Positions 30,180 to 40,246 of a stretch of DNA of 53,378 nucleotides are shown here, in pieces. The notes under the pieces are model-generated. The model saw nothing but the letters and a program-made list of their open reading frames with translations, had not been told where the DNA came from and did not search any database. Numbering within the stretch: the first letter of the stretch is position 1; each line of letters starts with the position of its first letter. The DNA lies in assembly GCA_002005505.1 (NCBI GenBank), contig KV908716.1:2409-55786 (forward strand). Reading direction: 5' to 3'. Source of the DNA: Botryococcus braunii (Eukaryota > Chlorophyta > Trebouxiophyceae). A program made the translations under genes and the position numbers.

Positions 30180-31545
30180 TCATCCCCGGCCCCGTCCGCG
30201 CCCGCGCCCGCGCCCAGTCCTACCAGCTGGTCCAGTCCCGCCCGTTCCCAACCCACCATATGCTTGGCCCCTGTTCACCATCTCTGCAAACTGTGCAGGG
30301 ATGACAGGAAGTGGAACTCCCCGAGCCCGCCGGTCCCTCACAATCTGTTGAGCAATGTGCAACTGAAAAGTAGTGAGGGGGATCTCAGGGTGTTCAGCCA
30401 TTTATTTGAAAGGGCACACCCACGCCTCATGACCCATGCTCTGACAAGAGAAACACTGCCTCTCGGGGTTGAACCCGGTGCGGCGATCTACCCGCATTGA
30501 GGGTGGTACCCCATCCCTACAGGGATACAGGGAAGGCCCACCTGCCATGGAGGCTAATGGACCTGCTTGAGGGTAGACTGGGGTCATGGCCATGGGAGCT
30601 GCAGCATATGTTGGGGCTTGTTGATAACCATAGCCATAGTTGTATCCTGTCCATGTCGTCCGGGGTGGCTGTGGGGTAGGCATCTTCGACGGCAGTGGTG
30701 GCTGCCACACTAGGGCCCCCAAGACGTTGTCTTTTCCCCTGCGCCGTACCTCCCACGGCAGCATCATACTTTGTTAGTGCACTGATCAATGCATATATGT
30801 CTTGGTAAGGAGCCCCAGTGGTGTGGTCAAGGACAGCCACCTTTTTTAAGTCGTCGCGCAACCCCTTTCGAAAGCGATGTATTTTCTCCCCCCCAGACAG
30901 CTCTCCCCCCACTTCCACCTCTGAAAGCAGTGTTGTGAACCTTTCGACATAACGTTCTAGGGTATCAGAACCCTGAAAAACCCCATCCAACTTGTCCCTT
31001 GCCTTGGTGATTTTATCACTATTGTCATAGACACTGCCCAGAAGTTGTCCAAAGATTTCAAGAGTCAGGGCTGTACCTGGGTTTGTTCTAAGGTAATTGG
31101 CTTTCTAAGCCAGCCATTCCTTTTTCACGGACTTCCCCAGGCAACGCACCGCATCCACTCGCTTGTCAAGTGGAAGATTAGTAAGCACACAATACGAACG
31201 CACATCCTCTAAAAATTGCTCCAAATCATCCTTTCGGCCCTCAAATTTGTCAGGCATATGCGTACGAATTACGGGAGTGGGTCGTGCCTCTTGTTCCGCA
31301 CGGAGTTCGTCGATCTGAGTTTGGAACGCGTCTTCCCGCTCTCGGGACTCATCCAGCTTCGCACATAAATCATCAATTTCTCTCCGGGGATTTCTGAAGT
31401 TATTGACGGAACGAGAGGGGTCGTCTAGTTGGGGGCCCTGAGAGACTTCACGACGTCTCCTCGCTAAATCTAACTCCCAAGCGCCAAATTCCGCTTCTAT
31501 TAAATTACATAAATAAATATACCTATCTAGACTCAGTCGGTTCAC
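30180..31545 (-). pseudogene. Gypsy-A copy 2 gag
   Basis: Starts near 31545 with a coiled-coil-like N-terminus (DDLCAKLDESREREDAFQT) and KFEGRKDDLEQFLEDVRSYC. The capsid part (TLERYVERFTTLLSEVEVGGE; KIHRFRKGLRDDLKKVA) follows, then a zinc knuckle CFSCQSMGHEAWVC near 30410-30460 and an Arg-Gly tail (GRGRGRGRGR) near 30180-30220. At least two frame breaks. Same design as the gypsy-B gag. Confidence 0.85.
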
Positions 31546-31578
31546 GAAAGGGGCCTAAGCCCCTCTCGCCAATACCAA

Positions 31579-31818
31579 TGTCGCAGACGATCAGCAAAGG
31601 TCCTAAAACCCGACTGCCACGATCCTTACATAATGGGGCTCCACCTCTCGCCCAAGGTCTCTATAACTCTAAACCCAAGCCTTTAGGTGCCTAGACTGTC
31701 CTAACACCTCTCTATCTTGTCCAATCTCTGCCCGCACAGCAGCACCACCGGTGCGCTACTGCACGTGTAACGCCGTTACGCATCACGAGGTTCGCCCGAT
31801 CGTTGAACCCCCGTTACA
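31579..31818 (-). repeat. 5' LTR of gypsy-A copy 2
   Basis: 240 bp, starts TGTAACGGGGG at 31818 and ends GCGACA at 31579. The PBS lies at about 31565-31577 on the minus strand, one base after the LTR. Confidence 0.95.
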
Positions 31819-31823
31819 CTGAC

Positions 31824-32907
31824 AGCCTGTGAAATATCTGGTCGTGTAGTATTGGCCCAGCTGCAGCGACCCGATGAGCTCCAAGTACCGGTGTCCGTCC
31901 GGCAGTGGAGATCCCGAGCCCGCATTCTCATCCCCAACCTTCCCTTGTGGCAGCTCCGTTTGCACAAAGCTCTTCCACATGGGTGTACTCACTCCTCGGT
32001 CGCTCTCGCTCACCCCAAATGACTCTGCAAGGTCCTTGATCTTTTGAGCATTAGAAATCACTATCACTTCCCCATCTCGATCACGCTTGACTTCACTACC
32101 GAGGAAATTCTTCACTTCCCTCAAATCATGGACCTTGAATCTCACCTTCAGCTCATTCTTGATCTCTGTCACTCTCTCTTCACTTTTGCAGATAATTAAC
32201 AAATCATCCACATAGGTGACAATGAACGCCCGGGCATCACCCCTTCCGGAGTCCAAGAACAAAGCCGGATCGCTCCTACATGCCTTAAAACCCATCTCTC
32301 CCAGATCCTTTTATAACCTTTTGTGCCATGCCCGAGGTGCCTGTTTGAGGCCATAAAGGGCCTTCTTCAAGCGGAACGCCTCCTTCTCGTCTCCATTTGG
32401 AAATCCAGGAGGCTGCGTTACATAGACCTCCTCTTCCAATTCACCGTTGAGAAACGCCGTCTTGATATCCACTTGGTGAATTTCGACATTTTCTGTTGCT
32501 GTAATATTCAGCAACACTCTTCTACACGCATGCGTGCTGACTGGTGCAAAGGTTTGGTCACAATCCACACCTTCCACCTGCCTACAGCCCTGAGCCACAA
32601 GCCTTGCCTTAAAGCGGATAACATCGCCGTATTCATACGTCTTCAAGGCAAACACCCATATCAGAGGGATCACTTTTGCCCCCTCTGGTCTCCTCACAAC
32701 CTCATACGTATCACACTCCTCAATGGCATCGAGCTCCTCTTGCATGGCCTGCTTCCAATATTCCTTTTGGGGACTGGCAAGTGCTTCCCCAATATGCTTT
32801 GGGACGGACAGCTCAGACACCGTCATTTTTACCTCTTCAACCACTGCAGCATGAGCCTTAACTTGTGTGTGATATGCACCTGGGACATACATATCAGGCG
32901 GGCCCAC
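31824..32907 (-). pseudogene. Copia-B reverse transcriptase
   Basis: Minus-strand frame with YWKQAMQEELDAIEE, VIRFKARLVAQGC, IHQVDIKTAFLNGELEEEVY, LKKALYGLKQAPRAWHKRL, an in-frame TAA near 32310, MGFKACRSDPALF and the catalytic YVDDLLIICKS. A single-base shift near 31850 precedes WANTTRPDISQAV, which runs into the gypsy insertion site. RVT_2 family. Two visible lesions make it non-coding. Confidence 0.88.
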
Positions 32908-32970
32908 TCTCTCTCTTGGATCGTAACGCCCACCACCTCTTCCCCTCTCTTCTCCTTCTTCATTCTCATG

Positions 32971-33762
32971 CTATTCTTCATTTCTTTCACCAGCCTGTCC
33001 TAGGCTCTCATCCTCACTGATCTCCTCGTCATGAACTTCTTCATCAGGCATTGCTGCCATTGGTGGTTCTGCAGGAAGCTGCTGCAAAACCTCACGTGCT
33101 CGCAGCATGACTTCGTGCAGGTTGCCCGCTCGCAAATCCGGATCCGCCGCAATTTCGCGAGGAGCGTCAACCGCTCTCTCCAATGCCTCATCAGACACAT
33201 CTTCATCATCATGAAACAAACCCTCAACCCCTATCTCTGGCTGTGGAGAAGGAGGTAGCACCACTGGGTATCCCAATTCATCTTCAATGAACCTTACATC
33301 TTTACTAACAAAAACTTTACCTTTCACAAGGATCCGATATACCTTGGATCCTGTTTCGTTCCCAATAAACATACCCGCAACCGAGCGAGGGCCAAATGCA
33401 GACAGCTGCCTATCAGGCAGTTTTACATATGCCAGACAACCCCACACTCTCAAATGAGCAACGGAAGGTTTCTGCCATAGAAGGCCTCAAGTGGACACGA
33501 TGCCTTCCCACTGACAGCACTCAGATTCAACAGCCGCAGTGGAGAGAGGTGTGGGCGTCCTAGTCTGTTTGCCCCGAATGCACCCATCACAGTGAGTCAC
33601 TACTCTCTCCACCTCATTCACACTTCCTTTCTTGTCATTGATAAGCTTTTCTTTCATCATTCTTGTCATGCATACTTTTCCCGGGTGTCCCAAACGTTTG
33701 TGCCATAACTCTGTCTCTTCCCTTGTAGTAGCTAATAATGCTGCGCCCCTCTCCATGCGCAC
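32971..33762 (-). pseudogene. Copia-B integrase with catalytic core deleted
   Basis: The zinc finger part (LWHKRLGHPGKVCMTRM...HCDGCIRGKQTRTPTPLSTAA) at 33487-33762 runs within about 20 codons into the sequence normally found after the core (LEAFYG, then KPSVAHLRVWGCLAYVKLP). The DDE core of roughly 150 residues is absent, and a frame change marks the joint near 33480. The C-terminal part (VYRILVKGKVFVSKDVRF) and an acidic tail follow. No catalytic Asp/Asp/Glu remain, so it cannot integrate. Confidence 0.8.
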
Positions 33763-34175
33763 AGCCCATTTTTGTGTGACAGAAAGTACAAGCTTCCCTT
33801 TGACTCAATGTCACACAAGCACTCGTTGGCCTGGCACATGATAGCCACATCTTCCCCTTTGGCATTCACGGCAAAAGTGCAGCCGTCTTTGACAGCAGCC
33901 GATACTGACAGCAAATTATCCGTTGCTGTCGGGACATATTCTACTTGTGTAAGCAAAACACTTCCCCCACCTTCTACTGACAGACACACATTTCCCTGTG
34001 CCTTACGCAAGGCCTGCCCATCACTTGCAGCCAAATCCAGTGGTTTTGCCTCATCGTAAACAACAACATTGGACATCAAGCGCAAGTCATTGCATATATG
34101 GTTCGTTGCACCCGTGTCAACTATCCATTGGCCTTCCCCAGTGTTTTGCAATTGTGCAGACGCCATCCCTAACAT
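33763..34175 (-). pseudogene. Copia-B protease region
   Basis: GQWIVDTGATNHICNDLRLM is the aspartic protease active site of copia elements. LDLAASDGQALRKAQGNVCL and YVPTATDNLLSVSAAVKDG follow, up to the pre-integrase domain. It is in a different frame from the gag that precedes it, which indicates decay. Confidence 0.85.
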
Positions 34176-34890
34176 TTATCTCCTCACCAATATGTGAGTT
34201 ACCTCGGTTTGCTGGACGAACAAGCTTGGGGCAGTTTATCCTAATGTCTCCCTTTTCACCACACTCAAAGCAAGTCCGATTTTCGTGTCTGCCAGCCGGA
34301 CCCGGCTTGCAGACGACAGCTGCCCTTGGTGCTCTTGGCTGCTGGTCGTTGAAACCGATCGTCTCTGCAACCACCTTAATCGCTGCCAATGTCTGAGGGA
34401 CATCACATGTGGAAGTGGATGACGACAAGCTAGGCCTGTGGGCCTCAAATTGCCATGGGAGACATTTCAGAATAGACTTTTTAAACTTAGCTTGAGTGAC
34501 CGGCATGCTGTTTGCATTCAACCTTCTAGCTAATAGCTCCTTGCGTGACACATACTCCTCAAGTGTACCATCATTGCCCATTACTTCATTGTCCAGCAAG
34601 TCAAGCCACTGATCGTTTATTCTAGATTTGCAGCCCCTTCGAATTGGCTCATTATCCACTTGAGCGCCACCGCAGCTGAAAATGCAAATGCAACTTTCTG
34701 ACCCCATACTTCTAGAATACGTTGCAGCAGCAGATGTAAGGCCACTGCATCTCCCTTTGAGCCAGGCATAGAGGTTTTCAGACACTCCAATACATTTCTG
34801 CTCACTGCACAGTGATACACATTTTGCTTCCAGATATCTAAGGACAAACCCAAGCGATCTAGGAGTGGTAACCTGCAAGCTCGAGTTCAC
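34117..34890 (-). pseudogene. Copia-B gag fragment
   Basis: The Gag domain is split between frames. WKQNVYHCAVSRNVLECLK and DAVALHLLLQRI lie in one; NDQWLDLLDNEVMGNDGTLEEYVSRKELLARRL and AKFKKSILKCLPWQFEAHRP lie in another. The zinc knuckle reads CFECGEKGDIRINC, with Asp where the zinc-binding His should be. No start codon or 5' LTR could be tied to it. Confidence 0.75.
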
Positions 34891-35974
34891 AGGACTCGTC
34901 GGATCCTCCCGGCCAGATGTACTGGCCGGTTCGGACCCTGTAGGATTAGCTTAGCGGAAGAGGTTTTGAGACAATGAGGCCGTTCGTGATGAGCACGGAA
35001 AAGATGTTACATGAATGCTTCGCAAGCCCACTCTTAAACCCAGGGTGGATTGAATTATATTGTACTGCCTCAGACGCGTAGTCGGGCAACCGAGCGAACT
35101 ACCTGAGCGAGGTTGTACTGCGAAACAAGATCGCAAGGCAAGTCATAGAGCAATGCCAAGGACCACTAGAGCATTATACCCTAGGAAATGATACATGCCC
35201 TCCCCCTTGGCATAAGCTATGAAATGGTGTTTATGGCAATGGGGCCACAAACGTAAGACAGGGGTATCACGAACCCTGCTTACTGTAACTATAGACATCA
35301 CACCTCCTATAGTTACCAACCAGCACGTAAGAGGAATAAGTCCACAAGGCAAGTTAGCACGACATAGACGAGGGACCCATCTGCTCAATGCCCGAACACC
35401 TTAACAATCTAAGGACTATCGTCTGCCAGGCGGATCCTCTAACTTAGGGGACGAACTCTCTGGACAGCACTCACACCAGTGATGAAACAATTAGGTTGAG
35501 TCTTTAGACTCCTCAGAGTCCTCAGACTAGCACTTGTCCAGACCTTAGGTGCAGTTACCCTGCCTCGCAGTGTAACCTTCGCTTGAGGTGGCTTTCCAGC
35601 ACATGCATAAGGAATATCGTCTAGAGCCGCAAGCCGTATACAACTAATTACCACATGATGGATCTCATGGGTCAGATACCAAAGCAAGTCATGCAGACAC
35701 GGAACTACAATTTGCAGCTACACTGCAACAGCAAGTGCATCACAAATGGAGCCGTGGGTAAAGGAAACATAACCCATGCAAAACATAGAAATAAGAGACA
35801 TGCATGCAAGTCCCAATTCATGATCCCTCTCCCTCCCAGACCCTTCCACCCTCCCTCCCAGACCCAAGCAGGCTGGTGTTGAAGTCCAAGGTCATCATCC
35901 TTAAGTGGCTGAAAATGCCTCAAATGGCCAGGAAGCCGCAAGTGGCTCAGCAAGGGACTGCCCGCAAGTGGGAC
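34891..35974. other. Unassigned stretch between copia-B and the chromodomain scrap
   Basis: No frame with a recognisable domain. It does not match the copia-B LTR region at 23340-24609. Minor features: a local repeat cctcagagtcctcag (about 35510) and a C/T-rich tandem (ccctccctcccagaccc, 35826-35870). It might be copia-B leader or 5' LTR that diverged beyond recognition by eye. Confidence 0.4.
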
Positions 35975-36085
35975 TTAAGAAAAGACTGGTGCGGCTGCCA
36001 CTTCGTCTGCCAGATGGCGAACATTGGCAAGAGGCTCCCAAGTATTCTCTCTCTCATCATAGCCCGTCCACTTGACCAAGTATTT
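35975..36085 (-). pseudogene. Chromodomain scrap of another gypsy element
   Basis: Minus strand: KYLVKWTGYDERENTWEP then LANVRHLADEV, the second half of a chromodomain. It is cut at 36085 by the gypsy-C LTR. The wording differs from the A, B and C chromodomains, so it marks a fourth gypsy family. Confidence 0.8.
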
Positions 36086-36290
36086 TGTAACGGCAGGAAG
36101 CTGCCAGGTCCTGAAATGTGTAGGATTTTGGGCAGGAAGCTGCCGGGTCCTGAAATGAAGGTTCTGGAAAGTGGCACGCGTCTTGGCGTCGAAGGAAGTC
36201 CCGGTGCTGACCGGCTTGTAACGGATTCCGCTGAATGCTCTAACCTGACTGGTGTCTCGTCTCTCTCTCTCTCTTCCTTTGCCACTATAA
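36086..36290 (+). repeat. 5' LTR of gypsy-C
   Basis: Contains a tandem motif, gcaggaagctgcc-aggtcctgaaatg, twice (36092-36118 and 36133-36159), each with the palindrome GGCAGGAAGCTGCC. A CT-repeat and CACTATAA end follow. It does not finish in CA, unlike the other LTRs here. Confidence 0.88.
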
Positions 36291-36341
36291 GGTGGTATCG
36301 GCGAGTAAAGCAAGGTTTTGCTAATCTACCTGTTGGGTATA

Positions 36342-37886
36342 ATGTCGGCAGCTACTTTCACCACGTTGGTTACTTCGTATTGTGAGAAGTTGGGGGCGGC
36401 CAGCGATGTTGCCGAGCTTGATGCACTGGATCTCACGCTTGATAGTGACTACCCAAGGTTTCGTAAGAAGGATTTTGATGAACTGATGGCGAAGTGTAAG
36501 GTCGAGGTGGCGCGCGATAACTACGATGTCGGCGATCATATGGATCTGATCATTAGTTCGATTGCCCAGTTTTATGTCGCTACTGTTAAATTTCTAAAGA
36601 TAGGTGCTCTTGCTGCTTTTCGTCATGTCTGGGCTACAAGTTATGCGCGAAAGGTTTTTATGACGGAGGTTGCTCGTGATCCTGCGGTGTCGCACAAGCT
36701 TCCGTCTAATGCGTTATGCAAGCCGCCGGTGTTCACGGGAAATAACACTAGGCACTGGGTTGCTATTGTTAAGAATTATGTTGAGGCACAGGGAATCAAC
36801 GATGACCAGCAAAAGCTTCGCGTTGGCGTCTCATTTCTCTCTACAAGCATTCAGGGTCACTGGTCCTCGTATGTCGTAACCCATCCTTCCCCTACTTTCG
36901 AAGATTTTCAGCAATTCCTGTTTGATTTCTATGACAAGAATGTAGGGGTGACGGAGGCCCGCCGCCACTGGCAGGGGGTTCGTCAAGGTTCGAAGTCTGT
37001 TCAGGAGTATGCCTTGGCGTTTAACTCCGCTCTTGCCGACCTGAATTCCATGCCTGGTGGGGAGGTCACGGAGAATGAGAAGGTTACGAATTTTCTGAAT
37101 GGGTTGCGTGCATCGTTGCATTCTCAGTGTCGAATTAACCACAAAACTGGTCGTGCTTTCGATTCGTATATGGAGCTCTACCAGATCGCTCATGGGCTCG
37201 ATGATACTGTCGCTGAAGGGTTTCGTTCGCGCGGTTCCGATATGTTTCCTTCGAATCACCATGCTTATCGTGGGTTTGGTCGTTTCGATCGTGGGTTTGG
37301 TCGTCCGCGCGGTGTGTTTAAGGCTCGTGGGTTTCGTGCTCGTGGTCGCGGTTTTGATCGCGGTGATCGCTCGCATCATCGCCATGTCCCCGGTTTTCAT
37401 CATGGGTCTTTTCCATCCCAGTCCATGCCGCTCACTTGTTATGGGTGTGGCCTCCCTGGCCACAGACAGTCCGAGTGCCCTATGACTCCCGGGTTCTCGC
37501 AAGGATCTGCGCAGGTACCCCAAGCCCCAGCACATCACGCCGGTCCCCCAAATTCTGGTCGCGGCAATGCACCGAGTGGGCGTGGATCATCTCGTGGGCG
37601 TGGACGCTTTGGCTGGTATGAAGACTTATCTTTCTCAAAACTTGTGGCTGCTCATGTTTGTTTGGAATGGGGACCTGGAATTGAAATTCTTGTTTGTGAA
37701 GATACCCCGCAAGTGACCATGCAAGATGGTCATGTGTATGCGTTCGTGCTTAAGCCCGAAAAAGCCCATGAAGTGCTCTCCGAGTATAATGCCCTGAAGA
37801 AGAATGCCCGTCAGATTGGCGCTTATTTTGTTTTTGCCCAAACGAGTTGCAAAGGCAGTAAGTGTTGCTCCCCTTTTAAAAAGTAA
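36342..37886 (+). CDS. gag: Gypsy-C gag
   Basis: ATG at 36342 (MSAATFTTLVTSYCEKLG) is the first ATG of the frame. The capsid-like region has KPPVFTGNNTRHWVAIVKNYVEAQG, WSSYVVTHPSPTFEDFQQFL and SVQEYALAFNSALADL. Then come an Arg/Gly/Phe-rich stretch (RGFGRFDRGFGRPRG) and a CX2CX4HX4C knuckle (CYGCGLPGHRQSEC). After a second RG stretch the frame enters the shared pre-protease domain (EVLSEYNALKKNARQIGAYFVFA) and stops at 37886. Pol overlaps it in the +1 frame. Confidence 0.88.
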   Translation: MSAATFTTLVTSYCEKLGAASDVAELDALDLTLDSDYPRFRKKDFDELMAKCKVEVARDNYDVGDHMDLIISSIAQFYVATVKFLKIGALAAFRHVWATSYARKVFMTEVARDPAVSHKLPSNALCKPPVFTGNNTRHWVAIVKNYVEAQGINDDQQKLRVGVSFLSTSIQGHWSSYVVTHPSPTFEDFQQFLFDFYDKNVGVTEARRHWQGVRQGSKSVQEYALAFNSALADLNSMPGGEVTENEKVTNFLNGLRASLHSQCRINHKTGRAFDSYMELYQIAHGLDDTVAEGFRSRGSDMFPSNHHAYRGFGRFDRGFGRPRGVFKARGFRARGRGFDRGDRSHHRHVPGFHHGSFPSQSMPLTCYGCGLPGHRQSECPMTPGFSQGSAQVPQAPAHHAGPPNSGRGNAPSGRGSSRGRGRFGWYEDLSFSKLVAAHVCLEWGPGIEILVCEDTPQVTMQDGHVYAFVLKPEKAHEVLSEYNALKKNARQIGAYFVFAQTSCKGSKCCSPFKK

Positions 37887-40206
37887 AGAGAGAATTATGG
37901 AGGGGAGGCGCAACGAAAGTGTAGCTTTGAAAAGTGCGCATGGGGAAGAGAGAATTGTGGCCCCGTGGTCTTTTGAAGTGTGGTATGACAAGAAGAGGCC
38001 CAGTATATCAATGGTGAGAAAAGAACACCCCGAAGCGCAAATGGTCTTGCGCGGTATGGTTGCAGGGGCAACCGCTGATTGTGCAGTTGATACCGGGGGA
38101 GAACTCTCATTCATCTCGGCAGAATTTCTGAAGAAAGTGAACATAACCCCGCAACAAGTGGATGAATTGGAAGTGGAAGTGGCCACGGGTGACATTGCGA
38201 AAGTGGTGCATCAAGTGAAGTTGCGAACAGTTTTCAAGTCTTTGCCTTGTGTGCATACTTACTATGTGCTACCAAAATTGGCTGGTGACTGTGATGTCTT
38301 GTTGGGCATGGATTTCCTTAAGCGCTATAAGGCCAAGATTGATGTAGCGGAAGATACGTGTACATTTTGGAACAGCGGGCGAGGCGTGATTGTTAAGTCC
38401 ATTTCTGCTACTGCTAAGAGCGCTAGAAAGAAGTCCACTGTCATCTCTGCGAGGCATTTGGCGCGCTGTATGAAGCAAGGCTGTCCAGTGTTTGTGGGCA
38501 TGGTAAGCAAGAATGAAGGGCATGATAACGAGACACGCTCGGATGAGCAAGGGCATGAACATGTTGATAGGCAAGAGGGCAACGAAGCGCGTAACGAAGG
38601 GCATAGCGATTATGATCATGATGTTAAAGAGTGCGAACCTGCTTTTGGGCCTACAAACAAGGCCGATGTCCCTTCTGATAAAAGTGGATTGAATCACCCC
38701 ATTTGTCAACATCTTCGTGCTGAGTTCAGTGATGTCTTTTCTGAGAAATTAGAAGGCCTACCTCCTGACAGACATCTGTTCCACACTATCCCATTGTATA
38801 GTGAACATGTTCCTCCATCCCGACCTGGTTACCGTTTAGCTTTGCCCGAGTTGCAAGAAGCACAGAAACAGGTTGCTGAACTTCTTGAGCAGGGATTGAT
38901 TCAACCAAGTTGCAGTCCGTTTAGCAGCCCTGTTCTGTTTGTGAAGAAAAAGGATGACACGTTGCGTATGGTTATCGACTATCGTGCGTTAAACCGCATT
39001 ACTGTCCCTGATCGTTATCCTCTCCCGCGGATTGATGAGTTGCTTGATAAACTGCAAGGTGCTGTGTGCTTTACAAGTCTTGATTTACTCTCTGGCTATC
39101 ACCAAATTCGCTTGCAAGAGGAAGATGTTCCCAAAACTGCGTTCCGTGTCCCTTTTGGCCATTATGAGTTCAAAGTTCTACCCTTCGGTTTGACAAATGC
39201 CCCCGCTACTTTTCAACGTATGATGAATCGCGTATTCCATGACTTTGTGGCTGAAGGCTTTGTGGTAGTGTACCTTGATGATGTTTTGATCTTCTCTAAA
39301 ACCGAAGAAGAGCATAAAGAGCATTTGCAAAAAGTGTTCGAGCGCCTACGTGAAGAGAAATTGTTTGTGAAGCTAAAGAAGTGTTCTTTTTGTCAGCCTG
39401 AACTACGCTATCTTGGCTTTATTGTGGGGAAGCATGGAATCAAGATTGATCCGGATAAAGTCGCAGCAGTGATGACGTGGGTCGTACCGACGACGGCCAC
39501 TGAGGTACGACAGTTTTTGGGCCTCTGCAATTTTTCGCGGAAATTTGTGCAAGGGTATAGTCAACTTGCTGCCCCGTTGAATCACTTATTGCGAGCAGGT
39601 GTCCCTTGGCTGTGGACTGATGCATGTCAAAAAGCCTTTGATGGGTTGAAGTGGGCCATCACAAATGCCCCAGTGTTGGCAATCCCTGATCTCTCCCCGG
39701 ATGCGCCTAAGTTTCGGGTCGTGTGTGATGCCTCAAAGAATGGTGTTGGTGCTGTGCTTGAGCAAAATGGACGCCCATGTGCCTATATGAGCCGGAAATT
39801 TTCTGACGCTAAGAGAAATTATCATGTCACCGAGCAAGAGTTGGCTGCAGTGTGTATGGCATTGACTGATTGGCGATGTTATCTCCTTGGAAAACCCTTT
39901 GAAGTGGTCACTGATCATGCAGCAAACACGTTTTTGCCGTCCCAATCGGTTTTGAGCCCTCGGCAAGCCAGGTGGTCGGAGTTGCTCCAGATGTACTCTA
40001 TAGAGTGGAAGTATGAGCCCGGTCGTACTAATGTTGCGGACCCCTTGAGTAGGAATCCAGCGTTCGTCGTTAGTTCTTTGGTGCACACTCCTAGGGGCTC
40101 TGTTCAGCGTAGGGCCGCGATGGGGGGGCGCGGCATAGGTCATCGTATTAGGTGTGCTGTACTTACGCGCAAGGTTCCACTGGAGGCGGTACGGCCCCGC
40201 CATTAG
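37804..40206 (+). CDS. pol: Gypsy-C pol: protease, RT, RNase H
   Basis: The frame overlaps gag by 83 bp; homology with gypsy-B indicates that translation enters it near 37832-37845 (KRVAKAVSVAPLLK), not at the ATG. Protease CAVDTGGELSF has Gly where DTGA/S is usual. RT has [38 protein letters not shown] and the catalytic VVVYLDDVLIFSK, then FLGLCNFSRKFV. RNase H has VVCDASKNGVGAVLEQNG, TEQELAAVCMALTDWR and VVTDHAANTFL, and the frame ends after RTNVADPLSRNP. Integrase follows in a different frame, so there is a shift or split between 40130 and 40250. Confidence 0.9.
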   Translation: MPVRLALILFLPKRVAKAVSVAPLLKSKERIMEGRRNESVALKSAHGEERIVAPWSFEVWYDKKRPSISMVRKEHPEAQMVLRGMVAGATADCAVDTGGELSFISAEFLKKVNITPQQVDELEVEVATGDIAKVVHQVKLRTVFKSLPCVHTYYVLPKLAGDCDVLLGMDFLKRYKAKIDVAEDTCTFWNSGRGVIVKSISATAKSARKKSTVISARHLARCMKQGCPVFVGMVSKNEGHDNETRSDEQGHEHVDRQEGNEARNEGHSDYDHDVKECEPAFGPTNKADVPSDKSGLNHPICQHLRAEFSDVFSEKLEGLPPDRHLFHTIPLYSEHVPPSRPGYRLALPELQEAQKQVAELLEQGLIQPSCSPFSSPVLFVKKKDDTLRMVIDYRALNRITVPDRYPLPRIDELLDKLQGAVCFTSLDLLSGYHQIRLQEEDVPKTAFRVPFGHYEFKVLPFGLTNAPATFQRMMNRVFHDFVAEGFVVVYLDDVLIFSKTEEEHKEHLQKVFERLREEKLFVKLKKCSFCQPELRYLGFIVGKHGIKIDPDKVAAVMTWVVPTTATEVRQFLGLCNFSRKFVQGYSQLAAPLNHLLRAGVPWLWTDACQKAFDGLKWAITNAPVLAIPDLSPDAPKFRVVCDASKNGVGAVLEQNGRPCAYMSRKFSDAKRNYHVTEQELAAVCMALTDWRCYLLGKPFEVVTDHAANTFLPSQSVLSPRQARWSELLQMYSIEWKYEPGRTNVADPLSRNPAFVVSSLVHTPRGSVQRRAAMGGRGIGHRIRCAVLTRKVPLEAVRPRH

Positions 40207-40246
40207 GTGGGGTGGTCCCTGGAGCAGCAAGTGACTCGGGCGACGC

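Larger units (their letters stand above)
25334..31818 (-). mobile_element. Gypsy-A copy 2, full-length but decayed chromovirus
   Basis: Minus strand. 240-bp LTRs at 31579-31818 (5') and 25334-25573 (3') start TGTAAC and end GCGACA; target duplication CTGAC at 25329-25333 and 31819-31823. The PBS (TGGTATTGGCGAGAGGGG) follows the 5' LTR and the polypurine tract AGGAGGGGGAGGA precedes the 3' LTR. It is the full-length relative of the deleted element at 5826. It is older, with numerous frame breaks. Confidence 0.95.
23340..34890 (-). mobile_element. Copia-B, decayed Ty1/copia element split by gypsy-A copy 2
   Basis: Minus-strand parts in copia order from the right: gag (34117-34890), protease, pre-integrase zinc finger, integrase C-terminus, RT and, beyond the gypsy insert, RNase H, polypurine tract and LTR. 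Many stops and shifts; the integrase core is missing. Removing 25334-31818 and one CTGAC restores the RNase H start (TRPDISQAVSLLARYR) in frame. Its RT is a close protein relative of copia-A's. Confidence 0.85.

Noticed and set aside
365..32310. Genetic code with TAG/TAA read as Gln, suggested by in-frame TAG/TAA in several coding regions
   Set aside because: Homologous pol C-termini (KRARRA) end in TAG in gypsy-B and TGA in gypsy-A, so TAG terminates; TGA stops and frameshifts also occur, which fits ordinary decay.
32323..34396. Plus-strand frames across copia-B
   Set aside because: Antisense shadows of the minus-strand RT, integrase and gag.
35669..35680. tcagatacca as a copia-B primer-binding site on the minus strand
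   Set aside because: It differs from the tRNA 3' end pattern and no LTR end adjoins it.
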